From the NCBI GenBank assembly GCA_026388315.1, contig JAPLKA010000058.1, positions 1 through 64,000 of the forward strand: a DNA stretch of 64,000 nt, written 5' to 3'. The position numbers were made by a program, and so were the translations under genes. The notes under the pieces are model-generated. The model did no database searches and was not told where the DNA came from. It worked only from the letters and a program-made list of their open reading frames with translations. Every line of letters starts with the position of its first letter. The first letter of the stretch is position 1. Shown here in pieces: positions 44,074 through 57,252 of this stretch. This DNA comes from Pseudomonadota bacterium (lineage in GTDB: Bacteria; Desulfobacterota; Syntrophorhabdia; Syntrophorhabdales; Syntrophorhabdaceae).

Positions 44074-44324
44074 GGTGTCGGGGTAGTTGCTCGTGGACTG
44101 ACCTCGCAATTAAACCGCCCCGGAGCAAACCGTCGAGAGGCGAGGAAGCTTGGTCTTTTGCTGTTAAGCAAAAGTTCCGAAGCCGAACGCGAGCATAAAC
44201 AGCCCGCACAGCGGGCGAGAGGGGGAGGCTCCACGAGCTTTGCTTGCGGAGGGGGCGACGCGAGCCCCGGTAATTGAAGCCGTTGGAGCGGAATGAGTGT
44301 GTTTGAGAGGGATGGTCCGACACC
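44074..44324 (+). ncRNA. Candidate structured RNA, about 250 nt (intron domain or guide-RNA-like)
   Basis: ggtgtcgg (44074-44081) and ccgacacc (44317-44324) close a domain. Internal stems include cggg/ccccg (44079 and 44118), CTTTTGC-tgttaa-GCAAAAG (44155-44174), GCCCGC-aca-GCGGGC (44202-44216) and an imperfect ccacgagc/gcttgcgg hairpin (44231-44249). Composition is GC- and purine-rich, unlike nearby DNA. It could be domain I of a truncated group II intron, or an omega/HEARO-type RNA of an IS200/605-like element. No reverse transcriptase, IscB or TnpB gene is present. The plus strand is assumed. Confidence 0.45.
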
Positions 44325-44354
44325 CATATGATTCTAACGATAAATCCGGGATTA

Positions 44355-45131
44355 TTAAGAAATGGCAGATTGTGCCCGTTTGAGATCTTCTTCCGTGTCG
44401 ATGCCGAAACCATTATAATCGGTTAGCAAGACCTTTATTTTATAGCCGTTTTCGAGGACCCTGAGTTGTTCGAGGGATTCTGCCTCTTCAAGAATACCCT
44501 TTTCCATGGCGACATATTTTTCGAGGAATGAACGGGAAAAGGCGTAAATACCGATGTGTTTGTAAATGCTGTTCGGAGTTCGGAGTTTGGAGTTCGGAGC
44601 AGTTTGCTCGGCCCCTTGAACCCTCGGCCCCTTGAACCCTTGGCCCCTTAAGTATGGTATCGGTGAACGGGAAAAATAGAGGGCAAAACCGGATTTGTCG
44701 AGGACAACCTTGACCGTGTTGGGGTTTGTGTATTCTTCTTCATCAATAATGGGGCTGCATAATGTGGCCATATCAAGACGTTCTTTTGCCATTGCATCGA
44801 AAAGCATATCCACCATATCAGACCTTATAAACGGCTCGTCCCCCTGGAGATTTACGATAATATCCGCATTTTTTCCTTGAAGTGCCTCCCGGCATCTGTC
44901 CGTGCCGCTCCTGCAATCGGGGCTTGTCATTGCCACAACTGCCCCGAATGCTAATGCCCTGTCCCGTATTCGCTCATCGTCTGTGGCAATAATGACCTCG
45001 TCCTTCAACTTCGATTCCATAGCCTTTTCGTACACCCACCGGATAATCGGTTTTCCGCCGATCTCCCGTAGCGGTTTCCCCGGAAGCCGTGTTGAAGCGT
45101 ATCGTGCCGGTATGACTATTATTTTTTTCAT
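44355..45131 (-). CDS. kdsB: 3-deoxy-manno-octulosonate cytidylyltransferase with repeat insertion
   Basis: A 258-residue enzyme that activates Kdo as CMP-Kdo for lipopolysaccharide. Its signatures are IIVIPARYASTRLPGKPL, GGKPIIRWVYEKA, DDERIRD, NLQGDEPFI, and FSRSPIPY before HIGIYAFSRSFL. Between the last two, a repeat-derived stretch is translated (RGQGFKGPRVQG, then NSKLRTPNS), placed in a naturally variable loop. The frame is intact, so the enzyme is probably active. AAAGG precedes the ATG. kdsA and kdsD lie 9 kb away on the other strand, so Kdo synthesis is grouped but not in one operon. Confidence 0.93.
   Translation of the reverse strand: MKKIIVIPARYASTRLPGKPLREIGGKPIIRWVYEKAMESKLKDEVIIATDDERIRDRALAFGAVVAMTSPDCRSGTDRCREALQGKNADIIVNLQGDEPFIRSDMVDMLFDAMAKERLDMATLCSPIIDEEEYTNPNTVKVVLDKSGFALYFSRSPIPYLRGQGFKGPRVQGAEQTAPNSKLRTPNSIYKHIGIYAFSRSFLEKYVAMEKGILEEAESLEQLRVLENGYKIKVLLTDYNGFGIDTEEDLKRAQSAIS
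44571..44652 (-). repeat. Composite repeat (A + B units) inside kdsB
   Basis: On the gene strand, unit A (44609-44652) is iterated aaggggccgagggttc, 16-bp period, and unit B (44571-44599) is iterated gaactccgaactcc. The order and reading frame equal those in the ferredoxin gene insertion, and both encode the peptides GFKG, RVQG and NSKLRT. Confidence 0.8.
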
Positions 45132-45176
45132 AGTTTAACCTTTAACATTGAACAGTATATTACCGTCTTCCTTCCA

Positions 45177-45205
45177 CTTGAACCCTTGACCCCTCGAACC
45201 CTTGT
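45177..45205. repeat. Short copy of the gaaccc repeat family
   Basis: Iterated cttgaacccttgacccctcg words between kdsB and uvrA, related to unit A of the composite repeat. Confidence 0.55.
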
Positions 45206-45224
45206 TATTTCACTTTTCACATTA

Positions 45225-45272
45225 CACCTTGTCCCGCCTTCGGCAGGATTAAAACTTGCACGTTTCACTCTT
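45225..45272. repeat. 48-bp dispersed repeat, copy 2
   Basis: Matches 4720-4767 with one mismatch (a for t). Its end touches the uvrA stop codon. Confidence 0.85.
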
Positions 45273-48082
45273 CACCTTTCACCATACAGATATTTCTTCA
45301 AAAACATCCCTGTATAACTCGCTGGTTCGTGCATGATCAGTTCCGGAACCCCCTTTGCAATAATCGACCCGCCCTTGTCGCCGCCTTCGGGCCCCAAGTC
45401 AATGATATAGTCGGCGCACTTTATCACGTCCATATTATGCTCGATTACAACTATCGTATTCCCTCTTTCAACAAGTTCGGACAGTACGTGGAGGAGTTTG
45501 TCGATATCAGCAAAGTGGAGTCCTGTTGTGGGCTCATCGAGAATATATAATGTTCTTCCTGTATCCCTCTTCGACAGTTCCCTCGAAAGCTTTATCCTCT
45601 GTGCCTCGCCCCCTGAAAGCGTTGTTGCCGCCTGTCCGAGGCGTATGTATCCAAGCCCGACGTCGTTAAGTACCTTTAGTTTGCTTTTGATGAGAGGATG
45701 GGCATCGAAGAACTCTGTGGCCTGGGTAACGGACATCTCAAGCACATCGGCAATGCTCTTACCTTTGTATTTTACCTCAAGGGTGTCCCTATTGTACCGT
45801 TTTCCCTTGCAGATATCGCAGACAATATACACATCGGGGAGAAACTGCATTTCAATCTTGACAAAGCCTTCCCCTGTACATGTTTCACACCTGCCGCCTT
45901 TCACGTTGAAGCTGAACCTGCCTTCCTTGTATCCCCTGATTCTCGATTCGGGGAGTTTTGCAAAAAGCTCACGGATATGTGTAAAAATGCCTGTATATGT
46001 GGCAGGGTTTGACCTTGGCGTTCTGCCAATGGGTGACTGATCTATGTCTATTACCCTGTCTATGGCTTCATGACCTGTTATTGTATCTATCTCCCCGGCC
46101 CTATCCTTAGATTTGTACAATTTCTGCTTGAGGAGCGGGTAGAGGGTATCAACCACCAATGTGCTTTTACCTGACCCTGAAACGCCGGTAATACAGGTAA
46201 AAACACCGAGTGGTATTTCCACGTCGATATGCTTTAAATTGTGTTCCCGTGCACCCTTAATGGTGAGAAACCCCTTTGCTTCTCTTCTTTCTTCGGGAAG
46301 CTCAATCTTTAACCTGCCCGATATATAGAGGCCGGTAATTGATTCATCGTGCTTCACAAGCTCGGAAGGTGTGCCCTGAAACACGAGATAGCCTCCGTTT
46401 TCGCCGGCGCCTGGCCCGAGGTCGATGACGTAATCAGACGAAACAATAGTGTCGTGGTCATGCTCTACCACAATCACCGTATTGTCAAGGTCTCTGAGCC
46501 GTTTCAGCGTTGCAAGGAGTCTCTCGTTGTCCCTCTGATGGAGGCCGATACTCGGCTCGTCAAGTACATAGAGGACCCCGGTTAAACCTGATCCTATCTG
46601 GGTTGCAAGCCGTATCCTCTGGGATTCCCCCGACGACAGGGTAGAAGAATTCCTGTTGAGCGCTATATAATCAAGACCCACATCTATAAGGAATTTCAGG
46701 CGTGATATAATCTCTTTCAGGATATTCCGTGCTATCTCCCTTTCCTTTTCGCTGAGGGCTAATTCACTGAAATAACGGAGGGATTTTGTTAAGGTCATCC
46801 TCGCAACATCGTCAATATTCAAACCGTCAATCTTTACCCACAACATCTCCTTTTTTAAACGCGCACCGTTGCATGTTGGACATGGTATGAGATTTATAAA
46901 CCTCTCAAGCTTCTCTTTTTCATAGAACTGGGCATTTTCCCATTCGTGCTGGAGTTCGTTGATGACCCCTTCAAAAGGTTTTTTCGTAAAATATCTCCTC
47001 CCGCCCCTGTCAACGAAAAACTCGATCTCCTCACCCTTTGAGCCATTGAGGATAACGTCCTGGACATTCTTTGGTAAACCCTTGAAAGGGGTTCTTATGT
47101 CTATCTTGTAATGATTCACAAAGGCTTCGAGAAACGGCAGGAAACTGACGGGGTTTTTCTCGCCCCAGGGTACTACCGCACCTTCCCTCAAAGAAAGGTC
47201 CAGATTCGGTACGATAAGGACAGGGTCAAAATACTCCTTTACGCCGAGACCGTTGCAGGTGGGACAGGCCCCATAAGGGTTATTAAAGGAGAACATCCGC
47301 GGGGCAATCTCAGGATAGCTTATCCCGCAGTCCGGACAGGCAAACTTTTCACTGAAGACATGCATGCTCTTATCTGTTTGTATCTTAATAATGCCATCGG
47401 CCTTCTGGAGGGCAAGTTCTACCGCTTCAAAAAGTCTCCTCTCGATCCCCTCCCTGATGGTAATCCTGTCGATTATGACATCAATTTCATGTTTTTTGTT
47501 CTTGTCGAGTTGAATTTCTTCAGATAGATCGGTTACTTTTCCATTCAATCTTATTTTTGTAAAGCCCTGCTTCCGCAATTCATCCAGTTCCTTCCTGTAT
47601 TCTCCTTTTCTCCCGCGCACGATAGGCGCAAGCACTGTCAGCATGGCTCCCGTGCCAAGTGAAAGTATTATGTCTACTATCTGGGGGGCGTGCTGGCTTT
47701 TTATCTCTTTGCCGCAGCCATAGCAGAACACATGGCCTATCCGTGCAAAAAGAAGCCTCAGATAATCATAGATCTCCGTTACCGTTCCCACGGTGCTCCG
47801 AGGGTTTTTGCTGAGGGTTTTCTGCTCTATACTGATTGCAGGGGACAGGCCTTCTATATAATCCACATCGGGTTTTTCCATGAGCTCCAGAAACTGTCTT
47901 GCATAGGAAGACAGGGACTCGACGTACCTGCGCTGGCCCTCTGCATAGATCGTATCAAAGGCGAGGGTGGATTTCCCGGAGCCGCTGGGACCTGTAATAA
48001 CCACCATCTTATTCCGGGGAAGCTCCACGTCTATATTTTTAAGGTTATGCTCTCTGGCGCCTTTCACAAATATTCTATCCAT
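45272..48082 (-). CDS. uvrA: Excinuclease ABC subunit A
   Basis: A 936-residue DNA-damage recognition ATPase of nucleotide excision repair. Two ABC modules are present: Walker [15 protein letters not shown] and [14 protein letters not shown], with signatures [16 protein letters not shown] and [18 protein letters not shown]. Zinc-finger Cys pairs appear as CPTCNG/CPTC and CETCTGEG with [29 protein letters not shown] is typical. The open frame begins at 48148, but family members begin [16 protein letters not shown], so 48082 is chosen. Upstream lies the divergent aminotransferase gene; the intergenic space would hold both promoters. No LexA-like box was recognised. Confidence 0.95.
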   Translation of the reverse strand: MDRIFVKGAREHNLKNIDVELPRNKMVVITGPSGSGKSTLAFDTIYAEGQRRYVESLSSYARQFLELMEKPDVDYIEGLSPAISIEQKTLSKNPRSTVGTVTEIYDYLRLLFARIGHVFCYGCGKEIKSQHAPQIVDIILSLGTGAMLTVLAPIVRGRKGEYRKELDELRKQGFTKIRLNGKVTDLSEEIQLDKNKKHEIDVIIDRITIREGIERRLFEAVELALQKADGIIKIQTDKSMHVFSEKFACPDCGISYPEIAPRMFSFNNPYGACPTCNGLGVKEYFDPVLIVPNLDLSLREGAVVPWGEKNPVSFLPFLEAFVNHYKIDIRTPFKGLPKNVQDVILNGSKGEEIEFFVDRGGRRYFTKKPFEGVINELQHEWENAQFYEKEKLERFINLIPCPTCNGARLKKEMLWVKIDGLNIDDVARMTLTKSLRYFSELALSEKEREIARNILKEIISRLKFLIDVGLDYIALNRNSSTLSSGESQRIRLATQIGSGLTGVLYVLDEPSIGLHQRDNERLLATLKRLRDLDNTVIVVEHDHDTIVSSDYVIDLGPGAGENGGYLVFQGTPSELVKHDESITGLYISGRLKIELPEERREAKGFLTIKGAREHNLKHIDVEIPLGVFTCITGVSGSGKSTLVVDTLYPLLKQKLYKSKDRAGEIDTITGHEAIDRVIDIDQSPIGRTPRSNPATYTGIFTHIRELFAKLPESRIRGYKEGRFSFNVKGGRCETCTGEGFVKIEMQFLPDVYIVCDICKGKRYNRDTLEVKYKGKSIADVLEMSVTQATEFFDAHPLIKSKLKVLNDVGLGYIRLGQAATTLSGGEAQRIKLSRELSKRDTGRTLYILDEPTTGLHFADIDKLLHVLSELVERGNTIVVIEHNMDVIKCADYIIDLGPEGGDKGGSIIAKGVPELIMHEPASYTGMFLKKYLYGER

Positions 48083-48213
48083 AGCGTTAAAATGTAACAG
48101 ATTTAGTGGTGGTAGTAAAGACTGGAAAGACCGTGACGGATTATGCAATGCGGATTACCCGTCATGGATTAAATATTGATTGTTCCCATCTTAATATGGT
48201 AGTTTTCAATGAA

Positions 48214-49398
48214 ATGGATGAATTTTACAGAATTTCACGATTGCCGCCCTATGGTCTGGGTGTAGTAAGAGATCTTCTTTTTGAGGCACGGAGAAAGGGC
48301 GAGGATATCATTGACCTTGGCATGGGCAATCCCGACATGGCGACACCGAAATATATTGTTTCAAAACTTGTAGAGGCTGCACGAAACCCTAAGAATCACA
48401 GATATTCCGTTACCAAAGGGATATACAAATTAAGGGTAGCCGTAGCAAGTTGGTATAAAAGGAAATATAACGTAGATATAGATCCGGAAACAGAAATAGT
48501 TGTCACTATGGGGGCTAAAGAGGGCTTAGGTCATCTTGTGCTCGCAACGATAAGCCAGGGCGAAGTTGTATTTGTTCCTGACCCGGGTTATCCTATCCAT
48601 ATGTATTCCGTAGTTATTGCCGGTGGCGATTTAAGGACAATCCCGCTTATTCCCAAAGAGGAATTTTTTGACAGGTTGAGCATCGCTGTAAAGACCACAT
48701 GGCCGCAACCGAAGATGCTTATTATCAGCTTCCCGAATAATCCTACCACAGAGGTCATAGAAATCGACTTTTTCGAGAAGATATATGAATTTGCAAAAGA
48801 ACACAACATCATGGTAGTCCATGATTTAGCGTATGCGGACCTGGTTTTCGACGGTTACAATGCGCCGAGTTTTCTCCAGATAAAGGGGGCGAAGGAAGTG
48901 GGTGTGGAGTTTTTTTCCATGTCGAAGAGTTATAACATGCCAGGATGGAGGGTAGGTTTTGTTGTAGGGAACAAAAAGATGATTTCAGCGCTGGGCAGAA
49001 TCAAAAGCTATTTTGATTATGGTGTTTTCCAGCCTATCCAGATTGCCTCTATCATCGCACTCAACGAAGGAGACGACGACGTTACAGACATTGTTGAAAA
49101 ATACCGGAGAAGAAGAAACGTTCTCTGTGAAGGACTTACCCGCTATGGATGGACAGTAGATAAACCAAAAGCCACTATGTTTGTCTGGGCAAAAATCCCC
49201 GAACAGTTTGCATCTATGGGTTCTCTGGAGTTTTCGAAACTCCTTTTGCAGGAAGCGAAGGTGGCTACATCACCGGGGATAGGGTTTGGAGAATATGGCG
49301 AAGGTTATATCAGGTTTGCACTTGTTGAAAACGAACACAGGATCAGACAGGCTGTAAAAGGCATCAGAAATCTTTTGTATTCCGCAACTAAGAAATGA
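48214..49398 (+). CDS. PLP-dependent aminotransferase class I/II (AlaC / LL-DAP aminotransferase-like)
   Basis: A 394-residue fold-type I aminotransferase. The start [18 protein letters not shown] resembles AlaC-type enzymes (RIKRLPPYVF). [29 protein letters not shown], the PLP-lysine region [17 protein letters not shown] and [13 protein letters not shown] are conserved. The ATG at 48214 is preferred; the frame is open from a GTG at 48106, and another ATG lies at 48196. It overlaps hom by 4 nt. In this setting it may serve alanine or other amino-acid synthesis; the substrate is not certain. Confidence 0.9.
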   Translation: MDEFYRISRLPPYGLGVVRDLLFEARRKGEDIIDLGMGNPDMATPKYIVSKLVEAARNPKNHRYSVTKGIYKLRVAVASWYKRKYNVDIDPETEIVVTMGAKEGLGHLVLATISQGEVVFVPDPGYPIHMYSVVIAGGDLRTIPLIPKEEFFDRLSIAVKTTWPQPKMLIISFPNNPTTEVIEIDFFEKIYEFAKEHNIMVVHDLAYADLVFDGYNAPSFLQIKGAKEVGVEFFSMSKSYNMPGWRVGFVVGNKKMISALGRIKSYFDYGVFQPIQIASIIALNEGDDDVTDIVEKYRRRRNVLCEGLTRYGWTVDKPKATMFVWAKIPEQFASMGSLEFSKLLLQEAKVATSPGIGFGEYGEGYIRFALVENEHRIRQAVKGIRNLLYSATKK

Positions 49399-50687
49399 TC
49401 GGCGTTGGCATTATAGGTCTTGGAACCGTTGGCGTAGGAACGTACAAAATTCTCAGCCAGAATAGTTCCCTTTTAACTGAAAAGACCGGGCTTGAAGTCA
49501 AAGTCATTAAAATTGCAGATATAGACCTCGAACGTGCCAGGGGAATCGATATTGACAGGAATATCCTCACAAAGAATGCCTATGAAGTGATAGAAGATAA
49601 AGATGTGGATATTGTTGTGGAGCTTGTCGGCGGGATAACCCCTGCATTCGACTACATCACCGCTGCTATCAAAAACAAGAAATGGGTCGTCACGGCAAAC
49701 AAGGCGCTCCTCGCAGAAAGGGGCGACGAGATATTCGGGCTTGTTGAAAAAGAGAATTGTGAAATAGGTTTCGAGGCGAGCGTATGCGGTGGCATACCGG
49801 TCATAAGGGCTATACGGGATGGCCTTGTGGGGAATAAAATTAATTACATCCTCGGCATCCTGAATGGCACAAGCAATTACATCCTCACGAAAATGACGGA
49901 AGAATGCGTTTCCTTCACTGATGCTCTGAAAGATGCACAGATGCTGGGATATGCTGAGCAAGATCCCACTCTCGATATTGAAGGCATTGATGCAGCGCAC
50001 AAACTGTCCATACTTATCCGTCTGGCCTTTCATTGTCCCGTTACCATGGCTGATATTACAACCGGTGGCATATCAAAGATTGAGCCTATCGACATAGAGT
50101 TTGCAAAGGAATTCGGTTATAGGATTAAGCTCCTTGGTCTGGCAAAAGAACAGGACGGCTTAATCGATGCCCGCGTTGAGCCGGCAATGATACCCACCAC
50201 CCACCCCATGAGTAATGTAAACGGTGTATACAATGCCGTCTATGTCATAGGAGACAGGGTGGGTCCGAATCTTTACTACGGAAAGGGGGCAGGGGCAGAT
50301 CCTACGGGCAGTTCAGTGGTAAGTGACATCATGGATATGGCGTACAGGATCAAGGCAAAGGACCTGAAGGCACGTATCCCCAGATTCAAAAACGGTGAGA
50401 CAATGATGCGGAAAGGGGGAGATACCCTGGTTCCATTTTATATGAGAATTACAACCGAGGATAGGACCGGTGTTCTTTCAAAAATATCCGGTATTCTTTC
50501 AAATTACGATATAAGCATCTCTACCGTTATTCAGAAAGGAAGAAAAGAAAAGGGACACGTTCCCATCATAATGCTCACCCATGAAGCAGTAGAAAAAAAC
50601 CTGAAAATGGCAAAAGTCGAGATAGACCGGTTACCTTTTATAAAGGGAGAGAGTGTACATATACGGATTGAGGAAGGAAACCTTTAA
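49395..50687 (+). CDS. hom: Homoserine dehydrogenase
   Basis: A 430-residue enzyme reducing aspartate semialdehyde to homoserine for threonine and methionine. The NAD(P) domain starts [17 protein letters not shown]. The catalytic part has [41 protein letters not shown] and [20 protein letters not shown]. The C-terminal ACT domain (about 350-430, [18 protein letters not shown]) allows feedback by threonine. Its ATG overlaps the aminotransferase stop (ATGA), and the proposed homoserine kinase gene follows 37 bp later. Confidence 0.95.
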   Translation: MIGVGIIGLGTVGVGTYKILSQNSSLLTEKTGLEVKVIKIADIDLERARGIDIDRNILTKNAYEVIEDKDVDIVVELVGGITPAFDYITAAIKNKKWVVTANKALLAERGDEIFGLVEKENCEIGFEASVCGGIPVIRAIRDGLVGNKINYILGILNGTSNYILTKMTEECVSFTDALKDAQMLGYAEQDPTLDIEGIDAAHKLSILIRLAFHCPVTMADITTGGISKIEPIDIEFAKEFGYRIKLLGLAKEQDGLIDARVEPAMIPTTHPMSNVNGVYNAVYVIGDRVGPNLYYGKGAGADPTGSSVVSDIMDMAYRIKAKDLKARIPRFKNGETMMRKGGDTLVPFYMRITTEDRTGVLSKISGILSNYDISISTVIQKGRKEKGHVPIIMLTHEAVEKNLKMAKVEIDRLPFIKGESVHIRIEEGNL

Positions 50688-50724
50688 TATCCGATGCATC
50701 TTTTGACATAATGAGGAACAGCAA

Positions 50725-54364
<3,640 letters not shown>

Positions 54365-54371
54365 AAAAAGC

Positions 54372-54489
54372 AGGGTTCGAGGGTTCGAAGGTTCGAGGGT
54401 TCGAGGGTCAGGGATCTGCAGGCTTTCCCGCCTGCCCCTCGGTTCTGGCGGACAGGAGCCTGCGTACGAGCAACTCAAAACTCAAAACT
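54372..54489 (+). repeat. Composite repeat (A + hairpin spacer + B) between kdsA and kdsD
   Basis: Unit A is iterated gggttcga (54372-54411). The spacer holds the GCAGGC-tttccc-GCCTGC hairpin, and unit B is iterated aactcaaaactcaaaact (54471-54489). Same architecture as the copies inside the ferredoxin gene and kdsB, here non-coding. Confidence 0.75.
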
Positions 54490-54509
54490 AATAGTCCTGG
54501 GGATTGCTG

Positions 54510-55487
54510 ATGTCCGGTAAATCCCGTTCAATCGACATAGGGAAGAATGTCCTCAAGAAAGAGGCCGAAGCGATTCTCAAGGTCCTTGACGGGCTTGACG
54601 GTTCATTTGAAAAGGCTGTCGATACCCTCTATCATTGTACCGGACGAGTAGTGCTCACCGGTATCGGTAAATCGGGTCTTGTGTGTAAAAAGATTGCATC
54701 GACCCTTTCGAGTGTGGGTACTCCTGCGTTGTTTCTTCATCCCGCTGATTCACTTCACGGCGACCTCGGTATGCTTCAAAAAGGCGATGTGCTTATTATT
54801 GTAAGCAATAGCGGTGAAACCGAGGAGGTCATAAAGATATTCCCCTGGATAAAAAGGATGGATATCGCTACGATCATTATTACAGGCAATATAAACTCGA
54901 CTATCGCAAACTATGGTGACACTGTCCTTGATGTTAATGTTGATGAGGCATGCCCTTTTAATATGGTGCCCACATCGAGTACCACAGCCACCCTTGCCCT
55001 TGGTGACGCCCTCTCAATGGCCCTTATGGAAAAAAGGAACTTCAAGATGGAGGATTTTGCCTCTCTCCACCCTGGGGGTACAATCGGGAGAAAACTTCTT
55101 TTAAAGGTCGAAGATCTTATGCACACAGGGGAAGCCGTTCCCCGGGTACATGAAAACATGCCTATGAAACATGCTATCTTTGAGATAACGTCAAAAAGGA
55201 TGGGCGTTACAGCCGTCCTCAACGAGAAGGAAGAGTTGGCAGGGATAATAACAGACGGTGATTTGAGGAGGGCCATCGAAAAATTTGATAATGTCCTTGA
55301 AAAGAACGCTGTTGATGTGATGACCCGTAACCCAAAAACTATTCAAAAGGATGCCCTTGCAGCGTTTGCGTTAAAAAATATGGAGGAGTTTTCCATAACC
55401 TCACTTTTCGTAATGGAGAAAGAAGGTGAAAATCGTCCGGTGGGCATTATCCACATCCACGACCTTTTGAAAGCTAAAATAGTATGA
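54510..55487 (+). CDS. kdsD: Arabinose-5-phosphate isomerase (KdsD/KpsF family)
   Basis: A 325-residue enzyme converting ribulose 5-phosphate to arabinose 5-phosphate. The SIS domain (about 40-180) has VVLTGIGKSGLVCKKIASTL, HPADSLHGDLGML and SNSGETEEV. HPGGTIGRKLL leads to two CBS domains (about 200-325, LMHTGEAVPRV, DGDLRRAIEK and DVMTRNPKTI). The ATG at 54510 is chosen (GGGGA upstream); a TTG two codons earlier is weaker. A repeat separates it from kdsA. The next gene starts after 110 bp without a kdsC. Confidence 0.94.
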   Translation: MSGKSRSIDIGKNVLKKEAEAILKVLDGLDGSFEKAVDTLYHCTGRVVLTGIGKSGLVCKKIASTLSSVGTPALFLHPADSLHGDLGMLQKGDVLIIVSNSGETEEVIKIFPWIKRMDIATIIITGNINSTIANYGDTVLDVNVDEACPFNMVPTSSTTATLALGDALSMALMEKRNFKMEDFASLHPGGTIGRKLLLKVEDLMHTGEAVPRVHENMPMKHAIFEITSKRMGVTAVLNEKEELAGIITDGDLRRAIEKFDNVLEKNAVDVMTRNPKTIQKDALAAFALKNMEEFSITSLFVMEKEGENRPVGIIHIHDLLKAKIV

Positions 55488-55597
55488 AAGAACGATGCAC
55501 GATCTGCAGTTTCTCTGGAAACCAGAAAAACTAAAGAAACATAGGATGTTATCGTTTATCGGGTATCGCGTATCATGTAAGATAGCCATGGAGATAG

Positions 55598-56509
55598 ATG
55601 AAAGACCGAAATATTGTAGTGTATGTTGCATTAGGATTTGTCATTTCAAGCCTTGTTCTGGCTTTCTATTTCTTCTTTAAAAAACCTCTCAAAATAAGCA
55701 CTCCCTTTTTAGACCAGGAGCGCAAGGTCATTGTTTTCAAAGATGTGAAGTATTCAGGTGAAAAAAGAGGTATTGTTGACTGGGAAATAAAATCGAAGAT
55801 TACGAGAAAATTTATCGATAAACCCATTGTGGAAATGGAAGACATCGATGGCATGTATAAGCCAAAACCGGATGTCACTGTCTTTTTTAAAGGCACGAGC
55901 GGTTCTATGGACACTGAAGCGGAAAAAGGCACCGTTGAAAATGTTGATATCATATATAAGGGTAACTATACGCTGAAGAGCAGGTTCATGGACTTTGATT
56001 TCAAGAAAGGTGTTACCTCAACAACGGCCCCTGTGGACATAAAAGGCGCTAAGCTTACCCTCAGGGGTGTTGGTTTGACGGCCAACACGAATGAGGAGAC
56101 CGTGAGAATCGAAAAGGACGTGACAGGCTACATTGAAACGGAAAAGGGGAAATACCGGTTTGAATCTGACAGTTTCATATACTTCTTGAAAGATAGTGCA
56201 TACATTCTTGACGGCAGGGTTGTCATGAAAGGTGAAGAGATGAACCTCCTCTGTGATAAATTGATTATCTTTTCGAAGGGAGATGAGGTTGAGAAAATCG
56301 ACGCAAAAGGAAAGGTGAGATTAATTTCAAAAGGGACTATTGCGAAAAGCGAAAAGGCAGTATATCATTTTAAAGAGGACAGGATAGTGCTTACCGACAG
56401 ACCGAAGATACTTAAAGATAATGTTGAGATGGAAGGTGAATCGATTGTATACAGCCTTTCCAGTGGAAAGTTCTTTATAAATAAACCAAAGATGAGGATT
56501 GAAAAATAA
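55598..56509 (+). CDS. lptC: LptC-type LPS export protein, probably fused to LptA/OstA-like domain
   Basis: A 303-residue single-pass envelope protein. An N-terminal anchor helix (about 6-27) is followed by repeated beta-strand blocks of the LptC/LptA jelly-roll type (FKDVKYSGEKRGIVDWEIKS, GSMDTEAEKGTVENVDIIYK and SDSFIYFLKDSAYILDGRVV). E. coli LptC has about 190 residues; the extra 110 residues look like a second OstA/LptA-type unit. lptB begins at the last base of this gene and no separate lptA is present. Together these suggest an LptC-LptA fusion (inference). It would pass lipopolysaccharide across the periplasm. Confidence 0.85.
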   Translation: MKDRNIVVYVALGFVISSLVLAFYFFFKKPLKISTPFLDQERKVIVFKDVKYSGEKRGIVDWEIKSKITRKFIDKPIVEMEDIDGMYKPKPDVTVFFKGTSGSMDTEAEKGTVENVDIIYKGNYTLKSRFMDFDFKKGVTSTTAPVDIKGAKLTLRGVGLTANTNEETVRIEKDVTGYIETEKGKYRFESDSFIYFLKDSAYILDGRVVMKGEEMNLLCDKLIIFSKGDEVEKIDAKGKVRLISKGTIAKSEKAVYHFKEDRIVLTDRPKILKDNVEMEGESIVYSLSSGKFFINKPKMRIEK

Positions 56510-57252
56510 TGTCCGGTACGCTAACGCTTTTTGCAGAGCATTTGTCAAAATCCTATAATGCAAGGAGGGTCGTTAACGATATTTCCATACACATGAAAAC
56601 AGGAGAAATCGTAGGGCTTTTTGGCCCTAACGGTGCAGGCAAGACAACCACCTTTTTTATGATAATAGGATTTATCAAACCCAACTCCGGGAAGATTCTC
56701 CTTAATACAGAAGATATTACCACACTGCCCATGTTCATGAGGGCAAGAAAGGGGATTACCTATCTGCCACAGGAACCGTCAATATTTAAAAAAATGACAG
56801 TTGAAGATAACCTCAAGTCTATCCTTGAATTCAATAATGTGGAGAAGGAATTGATGGAGCACAAAACCTTGGAATTGCTTGAATCCTTCAAACTGGAACA
56901 CCTGTCAAAGAATAACGCTGATTCACTCTCAGGCGGGGAGAGAAGAAGGCTGGAAATAGCGAGGGCCCTTATGATTTCCCCTAAATTCATGCTTCTTGAT
57001 GAGCCCTTTTCGGGTATTGACCCCATATCTGTGTCAGATCTGAAAAAGATAATAAACGGGTTAAAAAGGAGAGGTATCGGCATTCTCCTTTCGGACCACA
57101 ATGTAAGAGACTCCTTGCCGATTTGCGACAGGGCATATGTGGTAAACAACGGCCAGGTACTTCTTGAGGGAACTCCTGATGAAGTAGCAAAGGATAAAAT
57201 GGTTCGAGAGGTGTACCTGGGAGAGGAATTTTACATTGATGTTGGAACTTAA
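56509..57252 (+). CDS. lptB: LPS export ABC transporter ATP-binding protein LptB
   Basis: A 247-residue cytoplasmic ATPase driving lipopolysaccharide extraction. Walker A is GPNGAGKTTTFFMI, the signature LSGGERRRLEIARAL and Walker B LLDEPFSGIDP, with ITYLPQEPSIFKKMTVEDNL and LSDHNVRDSL typical of LptB. Its ATG overlaps the lptC stop by one base (TAATG), and its end overlaps rpoN by 14 nt. Membrane partners LptF/G are not in this window. Confidence 0.95.
   Translation: MSGTLTLFAEHLSKSYNARRVVNDISIHMKTGEIVGLFGPNGAGKTTTFFMIIGFIKPNSGKILLNTEDITTLPMFMRARKGITYLPQEPSIFKKMTVEDNLKSILEFNNVEKELMEHKTLELLESFKLEHLSKNNADSLSGGERRRLEIARALMISPKFMLLDEPFSGIDPISVSDLKKIINGLKRRGIGILLSDHNVRDSLPICDRAYVVNNGQVLLEGTPDEVAKDKMVREVYLGEEFYIDVGT

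Noticed and set aside
43947-44198. Intact 83-codon gene
   Set aside because: Only the first 25 codons match DUF3800; the remainder is read through the structured RNA region and is not protein-like.
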